A stretch of 64,000 nt of DNA from CAWAQA01 sp963784065 (GCA_963784065.1 CAWAQA010000001.1:420824-484823), one strand, 5' to 3'. Positions 48,190 through 58,395 are shown, numbered from the stretch's first letter. The notes: generated from the sequence alone by a model not told the origin. Made by a program: numbers and translations.

Positions 48190-49419
48190 GTGAGCGACCC
48201 GATTTCGATCGCCGGCCTTGGCGTTGTCTCGCCGTTCGGTGACTCGCCGGCCGGATTTCGCGACGCCCTTCTCGAGGGTGCAACCGCGATCGCGCCCGAT
48301 CCGAGGTTCGTGTCGTTTGGCTGCCGCTCGACGCTGGCCGCGCGCGTCTCCGGGTTCGACCCCGCCCGGTGGGTTGCTCCAATGAAGCTGCGCCGCATGG
48401 ACACGACCGGTCCGTTTGCGCTCGCCGCCGTGCGGCAGGCCATGGAAGGCGCCAACCATCCGGTGACCACGGAGGGGAACGCCCGTGCTGGAATCGTGCT
48501 CGGCACATACAGCGCCGGCGGACAGGCGACCAACGAATACCTGGAGTCCTTGTTCCGTGGCGGTCCGTCCGGTGCGCCTGCCCTGCTCTTCAACAGCACC
48601 GTCGGCAACGCCGCAGCCGGGCTCGCCGGGCTCGAGTACAAGCTGTGCGGACCGAACGCGACGATCAGCCAGAAGGAAGCGTCGGGACTCGCCGCCATCG
48701 TCACGGCGGTCGATCTGCTGCGGCTGGGCCGGGCGGATGCCGTTGGCGCCGGCGGCATGGACTCGATCTACGACCTCTTCTATCGCGTCCACGATCGGTT
48801 CGACGTCATGAGCGACGCCGCCGCATTCGACGATTCGCTCGCGCCGTTCAGCCGATCGCGGCGTGGCTTCGTGATGGGAGAAGGGGGCTTCGTGCTCTGG
48901 TTGACCCGTGGCGGTGACCGTGGCTATGGCGAGATCCTTGGCACCGCCGCGGCGAGCGCGGACTGCGCGCTCAATGCCTGGCCCACGGACCCGGAACCAC
49001 TCGTCCGCACGATGTCGCTCGCGCTCGACGACGCCGGGTTGCGGGCGTCGGACGTGGATGTGGTCTATGCGTCGGCGAATGCAACCGCTCGCCTGGATGA
49101 GGTCGAGGCACGTGCATTGGTGACGCTCTTCGGCGGTTCGCGCACGATCGTGACGTCCATAAAGGGCGCCATCGGCGAATGCGGCGCGTCGGGGGCCGCG
49201 ACCTGCGTGGCCGCGGTGCTCTGCGGAGCGGCCGGGCGGGTCCCGCCCATCACCGGCCTGCGCGACGCCGATCCGATCGCCGGTCCACTCCGGCTCGCGG
49301 ATGCCAATGCCGAGGCGCCGGGTGAGATCGTGATGGTGAACAGCGTCGCGAGTGGAGGCGCGGTCGTCAGCGTCGTGCTGCGGATCCCGGCCGCGACACC
49401 TCGTCAGCAACCCTCGTGA
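48190..49419 (+). CDS. Ketosynthase-like chain-length factor without catalytic residues
   Basis: 409 residues of the FabF fold. The nucleophile motif, normally TACxxS, reads ISQKEASG, so the cysteine is replaced by Glu 163. The two active-site histidines are also lost: NATA at 297-300 in place of HGT, and GEC at 329-331 in place of GH. This is the pattern of a chain-length factor that pairs with an active ketosynthase in type II systems. The active partner is probably the gene at 55262. The start is a GTG at 48190. It is the first gene of a long rightward unit with the ketoreductase, ACP and others. No frameshift. Confidence 0.9.
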   Translation: MSDPISIAGLGVVSPFGDSPAGFRDALLEGATAIAPDPRFVSFGCRSTLAARVSGFDPARWVAPMKLRRMDTTGPFALAAVRQAMEGANHPVTTEGNARAGIVLGTYSAGGQATNEYLESLFRGGPSGAPALLFNSTVGNAAAGLAGLEYKLCGPNATISQKEASGLAAIVTAVDLLRLGRADAVGAGGMDSIYDLFYRVHDRFDVMSDAAAFDDSLAPFSRSRRGFVMGEGGFVLWLTRGGDRGYGEILGTAAASADCALNAWPTDPEPLVRTMSLALDDAGLRASDVDVVYASANATARLDEVEARALVTLFGGSRTIVTSIKGAIGECGASGAATCVAAVLCGAAGRVPPITGLRDADPIAGPLRLADANAEAPGEIVMVNSVASGGAVVSVVLRIPAATPRQQPS

Positions 49420-49461
49420 TGAATGAAGCCTGATATGATTTTTCCGCGCGCCTCGTAAACA

Positions 49462-50217
49462 GTGACCTTCGACGAACTCCAGCTCAACGGCCGTGTCGCT
49501 GTCGTCACCGGCGGGTCGCGCGGGATCGGCCGCGGGATCGCTGAGCTCCTCGCCGAGCGTGGCGCCGCGGTCGCGATCGCCTATCGCGAGCAGGACAAGG
49601 CGGCGGCGGAGTTCGTGGCCGATGCGCGCGGGCGCGGCGGGCGCGCCTGGGCCGGGCGGTGCGACGTCGCCGCCGAACCCGAGGTCACGGCGTTTTTCGA
49701 ATCGGTCGCCAGCGAGCTGGGACCCGTTGACATCCTCGTCAACAACGCGGCGATCAACCGCGACGTGCACGTCATGTTCATGGACACGGCGCGGTGGACC
49801 AGCATGATGCAGGTGAACCTCCAGGGAGCGTTTCACTGCACCAGAGCGGTCACGAGGGGTATGCTGCTGCGAGGGTGGGGCCGCATCATCAACATCAGCT
49901 CACCGAGCGCGAGGATGCCGCTGCAGGGCCAGACGGGATACGCAGCGTCGAAGGCCGGGCTGGAGGGGTTCACGCGCGCGCTCTCGCGTGACCTGTCCAG
50001 GAAAGGCGTGCTCGTCAACGCCGTCTCTCCCGGGCTGATCGAGACGGCCATGCTCCAGTCGATGCCGGAAGAGGCGAAGCAGAGCTATCTGAAGGCCATT
50101 CCTGTTGGCCGGCCCGGGACGCCCCGGGAGGTCGCATCGCTCGTGGCATTCCTGGCCTCTGACGCCGCGGCCTACATCACCGGTCAGGTGATCGGCGTTG
50201 ACGGCGGCCTGTTGTGA
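49462..50217 (+). CDS. 3-ketoacyl-ACP reductase (FabG-like SDR)
   Basis: 251 residues starting with GTG at 49462. The NADPH loop is TGGSRGIG (16-23), the fold mark is NNAA (94-97) and the catalytic set is Asn 119, Ser 147, Tyr 160 and Lys 164 (YAASK). The C-terminus ITGQVIGVDGGLL is typical of FabG. It reduces the 3-keto group after each elongation. It sits between the chain-length factor and the ACP on the same strand, so it is probably specific for this pathway rather than housekeeping. No frameshift. Confidence 0.92.
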   Translation: MTFDELQLNGRVAVVTGGSRGIGRGIAELLAERGAAVAIAYREQDKAAAEFVADARGRGGRAWAGRCDVAAEPEVTAFFESVASELGPVDILVNNAAINRDVHVMFMDTARWTSMMQVNLQGAFHCTRAVTRGMLLRGWGRIINISSPSARMPLQGQTGYAASKAGLEGFTRALSRDLSRKGVLVNAVSPGLIETAMLQSMPEEAKQSYLKAIPVGRPGTPREVASLVAFLASDAAAYITGQVIGVDGGLL

Positions 50218-50227
50218 ACGATTGTCT

Positions 50228-50497
50228 ATGTCCTCTTCCTCAGCGGACCTGAAAGAAGAAATCAAGCGGGCGATTGTCCGGAGCCTGCGCCTCCCGATGG
50301 CGCCGGAATCCATCGCCGATGACGTGTCGCTGTTCGGGGAGGGCCTGGGGCTCGATTCCATCGACGTGCTCGAGCTCGTCCTCGAGATCGAGCGTACCTT
50401 CGGGGTGGCCATCACCGACGAGGAGACCGGCAACAAGGTCCTGCGATCGGTGGACTCCATCGCCGACTACATCACGGCGACCAGGAATCCCACGTGA
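50228..50497 (+). CDS. Acyl carrier protein
   Basis: The ATG at 50228 gives an 89-residue acidic protein. The phosphopantetheine site is GLGLDSIDVLELVLEIE with Ser 44. A four-helix ACP pattern runs from LKEEIKRAIVRSL to VDSIADYITATR. It carries the growing chain for the adjacent KS, KR and DH enzymes. Its stop overlaps the GTG of the deacetylase (GTGA). No second ACP was found, whereas aryl polyene loci often have two. Confidence 0.92.
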   Translation: MSSSSADLKEEIKRAIVRSLRLPMAPESIADDVSLFGEGLGLDSIDVLELVLEIERTFGVAITDEETGNKVLRSVDSIADYITATRNPT

Positions 50498-51362
50498 ACC
50501 TCCGGTCCACCGGAGCGCCGGGGGCTCGACCCCGTGCGAACGCGGTCACGGTGGACGTCGAGGAGTGGTTCCACATCTGCGGCGTCAGTCCCCTCTCGCA
50601 CGAACACTGGGATTCCCTGCCGTCGCGCGTCGTCCTCACCACGCGGGCGCTGCTCGAGGAACTGGATCGCGCAGGCGCCCGGGGCACGTTCTTCGTGCTC
50701 GGCTGGGTCGCTGAGCGCTATCCGGACCTGGTCCGCGAGATTCACGCTGCCGGCCACGACATCGGATCGCACGGGCACCTGCACGCGCGCGTGTACGAGC
50801 TCGACGCGCAGGCGTTCGTTGCCGACCTGAGACGGAGCGTCGCGGCGCTGCGCGCCTCCGGTGTCGAGCACATCGCAGGGTTCAGGGCACCCGAGTGGTC
50901 GATCAACGACAGGTCGCTGTGGGCGCTCGAGTGTCTCGTTCGCGAAGGCATCACGCTCGACGCAAGCATGGCGCCGGTCCGCATCGTCGGCAGCGTGGAC
51001 TATCCGCGCGTGCCGCACGTGCGGCGCACGCCTGCGGGTCCCATCCTCGAGGTTCCACCACTGGTCGTCAATCGTTTCGGGCACGTCATGCCGATCGGGT
51101 GGGGATGGGGGTTGCGCATGACGTCGCCGCGCCGGCTCCTTCGGACGATCGAGTCGGTCAACGCCGCCGGCGTTCCCGCCGTGCTGACCGTGCATCCCTG
51201 GGAGATCGATCCCGAGCCACCGCGCGTCACGCCTTCCCGCCGCGGCTCCGCTTCGCGCACTACTTTCGTCTCGGCGGCTTCCGCCAGCGGCTCGCCGCGG
51301 TCCTGGCGGCCGGCGATTTCGGCGCGCTGTCGGACGTTCCCGCGCTGCAGGCGTCACGATGA
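50494..51362 (+). CDS. Polysaccharide deacetylase, XrtA/PEP-CTERM-locus type, one frameshift
   Basis: A NodB-type deacetylase. The start region NAVTVDVEEWFHICGV carries the catalytic aspartates and is typical of the DUF3473 branch associated with exopolysaccharide loci. The metal histidines are in IGSHGHLHARVYELD, and FRAPEWSINDRSLWALE and TVHPWEIDPEP follow. An indel near 51235 leads to the end FAHYFRLGGFRQRLAAVLA. About 289 residues. It removes acetyl groups from N-acetylated sugars, possibly from the sugar added by the GT2 fusion. It overlaps both neighbours by four bases. Confidence 0.87.
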
Positions 51363-54294
51363 CCGTCGGCTGCCGTTCGGCGCCGCCGCGAACGCGCCTG
51401 GCTCCGGCTGTTGTTGTCGCGTGCATGATGCACATCGTTGCCCCATGCGCGCAGGGGCAGGAGGTCTCACCGCTTCCCCGAATTGCCGTGGACGAGCCGA
51501 TCCGGAAACGCCTCCGATTGATTCTGCCGCGCCGCTGCCATTCGCCTATCTTGTCCGGCTGGCCGGCGCCGTCACCGATCGGGCGCTCCAGGAGCGGCTG
51601 ACCGCTCACAGACGCCCGGAAGGTGCCTGTGTGGCTGGCGCTCGAGGCGCCGGTCACCGTGGACGGAGTTGAGGCGTGGCGCGCTGCGCTCCAGGATCTG
51701 TTGATGCGCCATCGTGACGGCATCGCGATTCTGGAGGTTCAGGGTGGCGCCGACGCGAAGCTCGCCACGTTTGCGGTCAGACTGGCCGCCACCGAAGCGC
51801 GGTCCGCGCCGCGAATCGATACGGGTCGCGCTCAATGGCGCGCAGCTGGCGTCGACGAGTGCGCTCGCCGATCTCTACACCTCGGACCTCGCGCCGTATG
51901 TCGATCTCCTGGTGCTGCCGGCGGCGGCCGGCCGGCCGCCGCGTCTGGCTACCTTCTGAAAGTGGATCCTGAGGCACGCCTGGCGATCCTCGCCGGGGAT
52001 GCCGGCGATGAGCCGGAGGCAGTGGCGCGGCGTCTCATCGACAGCCAGCTTCAAACGGTCGGCACCGAGGTCGCCGTGGTCGCCTGGCGGTCCTCCGGGC
52101 TCATCCAGCCGGCGTTGCGTAGGCTCGCACCCATCGCCCCGCTTCTCGCCGGCGACCTCACCGCCCTCGACGCTGCGGCGGCAGGGTTGGCGCTGTCGGT
52201 TGCTGGCGTGGATGTCACTGCGCCAACGTTGCATCGGCTGCTCTTCGACAACCAGACGTTCGCGACATACCTGGCCTATTGGGGACAGGCCTCGCAAACG
52301 CCGCTCGACGTGACGCTCACCCTGCCGGTTGAAGGCGTGCCCGTCGTGTACGCGCCTGGCCGACGGGACCGAGCGTGCCCGCGTCGGACTACTCGCGGGA
52401 TGCCGAGACCGGCCGCGTGCGAATGCGCGGTGCCCGCTGACCGGGCGGGCCGATGCTCATCGATTTCAACGAAGGGGCGTCGGCGTGTTCGTCGAGCGGA
52501 GTGGCGTCACCGCCGAGCGCCAGTTGTCGGTGGAGGAGATCATCGCCCGGCACCAGCAGCAGCAGCGCGCGCAGGACGCGCTGGTGCGCAATTACATCGC
52601 CCGCGCGCGGATGGAGCAGCATTTCCGTCCCACGATGACCGATCCCGGCTATGACGTCGTCACCGAGAACCGCTACTACGTCGCCGGACGACGGCGTCGA
52701 GTGGGAAGAGCTCTCGTTCTCCGTGAACGGATCGAAGTGGGGCGCCGACCGACCGCCGTTTCCGCTGCTGCAGCCCGAGAAGGTGCTGTCGCTGCCGCTC
52801 CAGCTGCGGTTCGACGAGGGATATCGCTATCGGCTGGACGGCACGGAGCGAGTCGGCGAGATACGACTGCTACGTCGTGCGGTTCGAGCCGGTGGCGAAC
52901 CGCGCAGTCGCTGTACCGCGGAACTGTGTGGATCGAGCGCCGGACGTTCGCGCGCGTGCGGTGTCCAGGCCGTGCAGAGCGGCCTCTCCGCACCGGTCGT
53001 GTCGAACGAGGAGATCCAGACCTACCTGCCGGTCGCGGTGGTCGGCAACAGGCCGGTGTTCCTCTTCACCGGACTGACCGGCCGGCAGATCATGCTGATT
53101 GCCGGCCGCAATATCCTCGTCGAGAAGAACGTGGCGTTCGAGCGATTTCCGCGTCAACGATCCCGGACTTCGAAGAAGCGCGCGCGAACGCACGGCGAAG
53201 CGATCGCATCATGTATCGCGAGACCGACCACGGTCTGCGCTACTACGTGAAGCAGGGGGACGAACGGGTGGTCAGCGACCGGGCGACGCAGAGCGCGCAA
53301 GGCGATGGCGATGGGCGTCACGCTCGATCCGTCGTACGCGTTTCCGCTGCCGATCTTCGGGATCAACTACCTGGATTTCGATTTCGGCGGCCGCCAGGAC
53401 ACGCAGCTCGCGATGCTGTTTGCCGGCGTGCTGGCCGCCGGCAACATCCAGCGGCCGAAGCTTGGCGGCACGCCGCTCGATGCCAGCGTCGACTTCTTCG
53501 CGATTGCGGTGCCGTCGAGCGGACAGGCTCTACGAGGCGATCGGGCGAGCGGGAGGCGGAGCGCGTGCTGACGTGGCCGCTGTCGACCGGATTCAATGTC
53601 GGCTGGCAATCCACGCCGTTCCAGAAGGTGACGCGCGCAGTATCAGTTCCGATTCGACGGGTTCGTCCGCGACAGCACGACGGCGGAGGACGTTCGACGT
53701 GCCCTCGAGCACGGTGACCAATGGATTCGGCGGCGGCGTGGGAGTACCGGCGGGGCGGCTACAGCGCCGTTGTGAACGGCACGTGGTTTGCCGAGAGCCG
53801 GGTGGCGCGCGTGGGGCTTGCGCAGCCGGATCGCCGGCATCGCCTTCGCGACTACGCGAAGTACAGCGCCAGTCTTTCGCGCGACTTCTACTTCAACGTG
53901 TTCCACAAGGTGCACCTCAACGGCGCCTGGTTCGGCGGGCGCGATCTCGATCGTTTCGCGAAGTATCAGTTCGGGATGTTCGACGATACGCGCATCCACG
54001 GCGTGCCGGCGTCGGGCGCCCGATTCGAAGAGCTGGCGATGGTGCGCGGCTCGTACTCGTTCAACATCTTCGAGCAGTACCGGCTCGACCTCTTCCTCGA
54101 GCAGGCGTGGGGCCGCGACCCCGCCCTCGATGCCGCGTGGCAGCCGATCACCGGCATCGGCGTCGCCGTGAACCTGCGCGCGCCATGGAGTACGATTCTC
54201 CGCGTGGATGTCGGCAAGAGCTTCCTGCCGGAGCGCTATCAGGGCGATCGGCTCGGCCACGCTGCAGATCATGTTGCTGAAGCCGCTCCGATGA
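51359..54294 (+). CDS. Very large outer-membrane beta-barrel-like protein of unknown function, about ten frameshifts
   Basis: The ATG overlaps the deacetylase stop. A signal peptide (APAVVVACMMHIVAPCAQG) is followed by roughly 950 residues spread across all three frames. Recognisable runs include VRLAGAVTDRALQERL, LKVDPEARLAILAGDAG, LLFDNQTFATYLAYWGQAS, ERQLSVEEIIARHQQQQRAQ, SNEEIQTYLPVAVVGNRPVF, AFPLPIFGINYLDFDFGGRQ and AWEYRRGGYSAVVNGTWFAE. The C-terminus alternates as in a membrane barrel (WSTILRVDVGKSFLPERYQ, then LQIMLLKPLR). I do not recognise the family. Position suggests assembly or export of the pathway product. The density of breaks is the highest in the window, so decay is possible. 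Confidence 0.55.
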
Positions 54295-55265
54295 CACGCA
54301 TGCGCACGCTGCGCGCCGACCTGCACGTCCACACCTGCCATTCCCTGGAGAGCGGCAACCTGCGGTTCCTGAAGAGCCGCGACTGCTACTCCCGGCCGCA
54401 GGATGTCTATCGCGTGGCGAAAGCCCGCGGCATGGACCTCGTCGACGATCACCGACCACGACTCGATCGACGGTTGCCTCGAGCTGCTCGATCGCAATCC
54501 CGAGGCGCCACGGACTTCTTCATCGGCGAGGAGGTGTCGTGCAGGCTGCCGCAGGGCGACGTCGAGGTGCACCTCGGCGTCTACGGGATGACCGAGCGGC
54601 TGCACCGTGAGCTGCAGCCGCTTCGCCGCGAACGTGTTCGAGGTCACCGCGCGGCTGCGCGAGGCCGGGGTGTTCTTCGTCGCTCAATCATCTGCTCCAC
54701 TTCTACCGGCGTCAGCTTCCGCTCGATGCCTATCTCCGGCTTCTCGACGAGGTGCCGGCGCTCGAAGTGCGAAACGGCACCATGGTGCCCGCGCACAACG
54801 CGCTCGTCGAGCGGGTCGCGAGCCGATGGGCGGGCTCGTCCCGGTTCGCCATGGTCGGCGGCAGCGACGCGCACACGCTGCGGCGGGTCGCGCGCACATG
54901 GACGGAAGCGCCCGGGTTGAAGGATCCGACGACATTGCCGGCTTCCTGACGAGTCTCCGTCAGGGCCACGCGCGACCCGCGGGCGCTCATGGCGGCACGG
55001 CGAGGTCGCCGGTGACGCCTACGGGGTCGTCGCCAGGTACTGCGCGAGCCTGCTCGGTGCGGGCCCGCGCGATCACCGGTCGCTGCGCCGGGCCGGCTGC
55101 CTCGCGTTCTCGCTGCTGTCGCTTCCGGCCCAGTTCCTGCCGCTGCTGATTGTTGCGGCGCGCAAGCGGCGCGAAGCGCGCGAGGTGCGGTGGGCCGCCA
55201 ACGAACTGTCCTTGTGGTTCGATCGTCCGGCGGAAGCCATCGAGCCGGCCGAGACGCAGGCGTGA
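54291..55265 (+). CDS. PHP-domain phosphoesterase with C-terminal membrane segment, several frameshifts
   Basis: The ATG overlaps the preceding stop. Motif I is LRADLHVHTCHSLES, motif II is ITDHDSIDGCLELLD, and GGSDAHTLRRVARTW is the late metal motif, so the PHP site is complete. The C-terminus has a hydrophobic helix (CLAFSLLSLPAQFLPLLIVA) and a charged tail (RKRREAREVRW). Shifts lie near 54450, 54510, 54620, 54690, 54940 and 55110. About 324 residues. PHP enzymes cleave phosphoesters, from histidinol phosphate to nucleotides and lipid-linked sugars. The stop overlaps the ketosynthase GTG. Confidence 0.82.
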
Positions 55266-56484
55266 GCCGGCGCCGGGTCGCCATCACCGGGATCGGCCTC
55301 GTGACGGGCCTCGGCGCAAGCCGCGAGGAAACCTGGCACGCGCATGATCGGCGGGCCGCTGTGCGGATCCGTCCCGTGACGGTCTTCGAGACCGAGGGCT
55401 ATCGCAGCCGCGTTGCCGCCGAGGTGCCGATGGCGGTCGTCGAGGCGCAGTTGACGCCGCTCGAGCGGCGGCGGTGGTCGCGCAGCGATCAGATCGGCGT
55501 CGTCGCCGCGAAGGAAGCCGTCGAGGATGCCGGGCTGCTGACCGGCGCGTGCGATCGCCTGCGCGTCGGCGTCTTGCTCGGCGCCGGCACGGCCGATCTG
55601 CTGCGGAACGAGGCGTACCAGCACACCACCCTCTTCCGGGGGATCCGAGCACGCCCGGCCGTCCCAGGCGTGGAATCATTTTTCCAGCACGCCGGTAGAC
55701 GTCATCGCCTCGCGCTTCGGGTTCGAGGGCCTCCGCTCGTGCGTGGTCGCCGCGTGCTCGTCGAGCACGATCGCCATCGGCCAGGCCGCGGACGCGATTC
55801 GCCTGGGGCGGCTCGACGCGGCGCTCGCGGGTGGAACCGACGCGCTCGCGCGCCTGACCTTCAGCGGCTTCAACGCGCTGAAGCTGATGGATCCAGCGCC
55901 CTGCCGGCCGTTCGACCGCGATCGCGCCGGCATGAACATCGGCGAAGGCGCGGCCATCCTGGTCCTCGAGGAGATGGAACGCGCGCGCGCGCGCGGCGCG
56001 AGGATCTACGCTGAGCTTGCGGGCTCGAGCTTTTCGTGCGAGGCGTTTCATCCGACGGCGCCGGAGCCGGACGGTAAACCGGTCGCCGCCGTCGTGAACG
56101 CCGCGCTGTGCGACGCCGGCGTTCTCCCCGAGAAGGTCGAGCACATCAACGCGCACGGCACCGCCACACCGCAGAACGATCGCGCGGAGACGCGCGGCTA
56201 TCGAACGCTCTTTGGCGACCGCGTGCAACGGATCCCGATGACCTCGGTGAAATCGATGGTGGGCCACTGCCTCGGCGCGGCGGGGCGGAATCGAGGCCGC
56301 CATCCTCGCCTTGACCGTGTCGCGCGGCGTGATCCCGCCGACCATTCACCACGGGCAGACCGATCCGGAATGTCCAGGTGACGTCGTCGCCAACGACGCG
56401 CGCGAAGCGCGCATCAGGTGCGGTGTGTCGACGTCGCTCGGGTTCGGCGGGAACGACTCCGCTGTCGTCATCACGGCCGTGTGA
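55262..56484 (+). CDS. Beta-ketoacyl-ACP synthase (FabF-like) with intact active site, three frameshifts
   Basis: A GTG at 55262 starts VSRRRVAITGIGLVTGLGA. The catalytic cysteine is in SCVVAACSSSTIAIG, the first histidine in EKVEHINAHGTATPQND and the second in VKSMVGHCLGAAG. Shifts lie near 55345, 55665 and 56285. The end is GVSTSLGFGGNDSAVVITAV. About 407 residues. It condenses malonyl-ACP with the growing chain and probably pairs with the chain-length factor at 48190. It is the last gene of the rightward unit that starts there. Confidence 0.9.
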
Positions 56485-56544
56485 GTTTGGACTCGGGCTC
56501 CGGGCGCCGGGCCCGAGAGTAGAACCCACAGCCGCCGCCGTGGC

Positions 56545-56564
56545 TTCCGGCTTCAGCCGGAAGG
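56545..56564. repeat. Family A palindrome between convergent ketosynthase and flavoprotein genes
   Basis: Arms CTTCCGGC and GCCGGAAG with loop TTCA: the inverse orientation of the element at 321-340. It lies between the ketosynthase stop (56484) and the flavoprotein stop, where it may terminate both transcripts. Confidence 0.8.
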
Positions 56565-58184
56565 AACAGACGCTGGAACGGGATGCAACACCAACGGGGA
56601 GAGATCGAGAAGAGGCTCTTTCGTCGCAACAAAGCGTGCCAGCGACGGCTCGCGCCGGGTGGCCAGGGCCTGCCACGTGGCGGCGAATGCTTCGAGCAGT
56701 GTGAAGTTGACCTCGAGCTTCCGCCGCAGCGTCTCGTCGTCCATCGGCGGCGCCGCCAGGCTCGCCTGAAGCTCGCGCAGGAAGTCCACGTTCACGACGT
56801 TCGTGAATGCGTCTTCGTACTGGGGTTGATCCGCGAGGTCCCATGCGTTGAAGAGTTGCTGCATGCGCGCGTGCAGGACGAAGAATCGCCGCATCAGCGG
56901 ATCGATGGAGCGCATGAACTCCGTATTCGTGAACCGGCGCTGGAAGTACAGCAGGCCGGTGATCGCCCAGTACGCGCCGTTGTCCCACGCCGCTTTGGCC
57001 GTCATCACCTGCGCGTTGCCCATGAGCGGATACTGGCCGCTGTAGAGACGCAGGAACGCCTCGAACAGGCGAAGGTAGTTCGTGTTGAAGGCCTCGGCGC
57101 GATCACGGACGTCTTCGCCCCGCGCCGTGCGGACGATCAGATCGGCGGCGCACTCGTTGCCGATCGCGATGAAGTCGGATCCGGGGGAGTAGAACGGATC
57201 CGTAAAGACGCCCGCTTCGCCGACGAGCGACCAGCCGTCCGGGGAAAACACGCGCTCGCAGGCGTGGGCGTAGTGACGCAGCGCCAGGAAGTCCTCGAGG
57301 CGATCGCGATACGTCTCCACGACCTCGGCGCATTGAGGCTCGAACTCGCGCAGCCAGTCGAGCGCGCGCTCGAACCGGTTCAGGCGCGAGAAGGGATGCA
57401 GATCGCCATCGGCCACGATCCCGATGCTCGTGCTCCCCGATCCAAGCGGAATCAGCCACACCCAGTAGCCGCGTCCCATCAGATGGTTGGTGCTGAGCCA
57501 GCGCTGGCCGCTTGGCACCCTCCCGCGCCAGTCAGGATCGTCGCTCCAGTCGTCGATCTTGACGCGCTCCGGGACGCGGAACCAGCAGGCGTTGGCGCCG
57601 TGGTCGGCGGTTCGCGTCAGCCCGAGCTGGCGGCGAATCAGGCCTGCGCGGCCGCTGGCGTCGGCGAGCCATCGCGCCCGCACCTCCCGCTTCTGCCCGT
57701 CACGGGTTTCGATGCCGACCGTGTGGTTCAAGGGAACCAGAGCGACGTGTTCCACCGTGCAGTCGTCGAGCACCTCGACGCCGCACTCGCGCAGCTCGGC
57801 GAGCAGCAGATTTTCGAGCCGGCCGCGATCGAGCTGGAACGACGGTACCGGCGGAAACATCGGCGGTCCCAGCTCCACGCGCCGGGCGACATCGCGATTG
57901 TCCCCCTGCGGGAAGAAGTACCGCAGCCCGAGCTTCTCCAGCTGGCCGGCGCGCAGGTGCGGCTCGAGCTTGAGCCGGACCTGCAGGTAGTGCGCGCCGA
58001 TCTCGACCGAGGACTCACCGACTTTGAACGCCGCTTCGCGAACCGGGTGCTTGCGCTTTTCGACGACCAGCACGCGGATGTGAGGTGCTTCGAGGTTCAG
58101 TTGACGCGCCAGCGTGAGGCCGGCAAGGCCGCCGCCGAGAATGACGGCGTCGTAGCTCTCGCGTGTGGGAACCGAGGCAGGCAC
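56553..58184 (-). CDS. FAD-dependent oxidoreductase of the flavin-dependent halogenase superfamily
   Basis: 543 residues without frameshift. The dinucleotide loop ILGGGLAGLTLARQL has GxGxxG at residues 17-22. FKVGESSVEIGAHY matches the GES/GET region near the halogenase tunnel. GYWVWLIPLGSGSTSIGIV contains a WxWxIP motif, the mark of flavin-dependent halogenases. The FAD/phosphate part is SLVGEAGVFTDPFYSPGSDF. Related enzymes occur in flexirubin and xanthomonadin loci. It may halogenate, hydroxylate or desaturate the pathway product; the sequence alone does not tell. Convergent with the ketosynthase. Confidence 0.85.
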   Translation of the reverse strand: MPASVPTRESYDAVILGGGLAGLTLARQLNLEAPHIRVLVVEKRKHPVREAAFKVGESSVEIGAHYLQVRLKLEPHLRAGQLEKLGLRYFFPQGDNRDVARRVELGPPMFPPVPSFQLDRGRLENLLLAELRECGVEVLDDCTVEHVALVPLNHTVGIETRDGQKREVRARWLADASGRAGLIRRQLGLTRTADHGANACWFRVPERVKIDDWSDDPDWRGRVPSGQRWLSTNHLMGRGYWVWLIPLGSGSTSIGIVADGDLHPFSRLNRFERALDWLREFEPQCAEVVETYRDRLEDFLALRHYAHACERVFSPDGWSLVGEAGVFTDPFYSPGSDFIAIGNECAADLIVRTARGEDVRDRAEAFNTNYLRLFEAFLRLYSGQYPLMGNAQVMTAKAAWDNGAYWAITGLLYFQRRFTNTEFMRSIDPLMRRFFVLHARMQQLFNAWDLADQPQYEDAFTNVVNVDFLRELQASLAAPPMDDETLRRKLEVNFTLLEAFAATWQALATRREPSLARFVATKEPLLDLSPLVLHPVPASVPSG

Positions 58185-58395
58185 GCGGAGATATTAACGT
58201 GAAGGAGTTTGGGCCGGCAGGCGCGCCCTGGGCCTGCGCCGGATCTCGTAAGGAAAAGGGGTGCGCTGGCGCCATGACGCGAGGCAGAGCTCAGGAAGCC
58301 CGGCCGAACCGATTTGGCCGAGGACAGGTAGAATACGTGGGCCTCTGCGCTCTGCGCGATGTGGCGTCGTTGTGCGACAATTAATAGCTTTTTAC

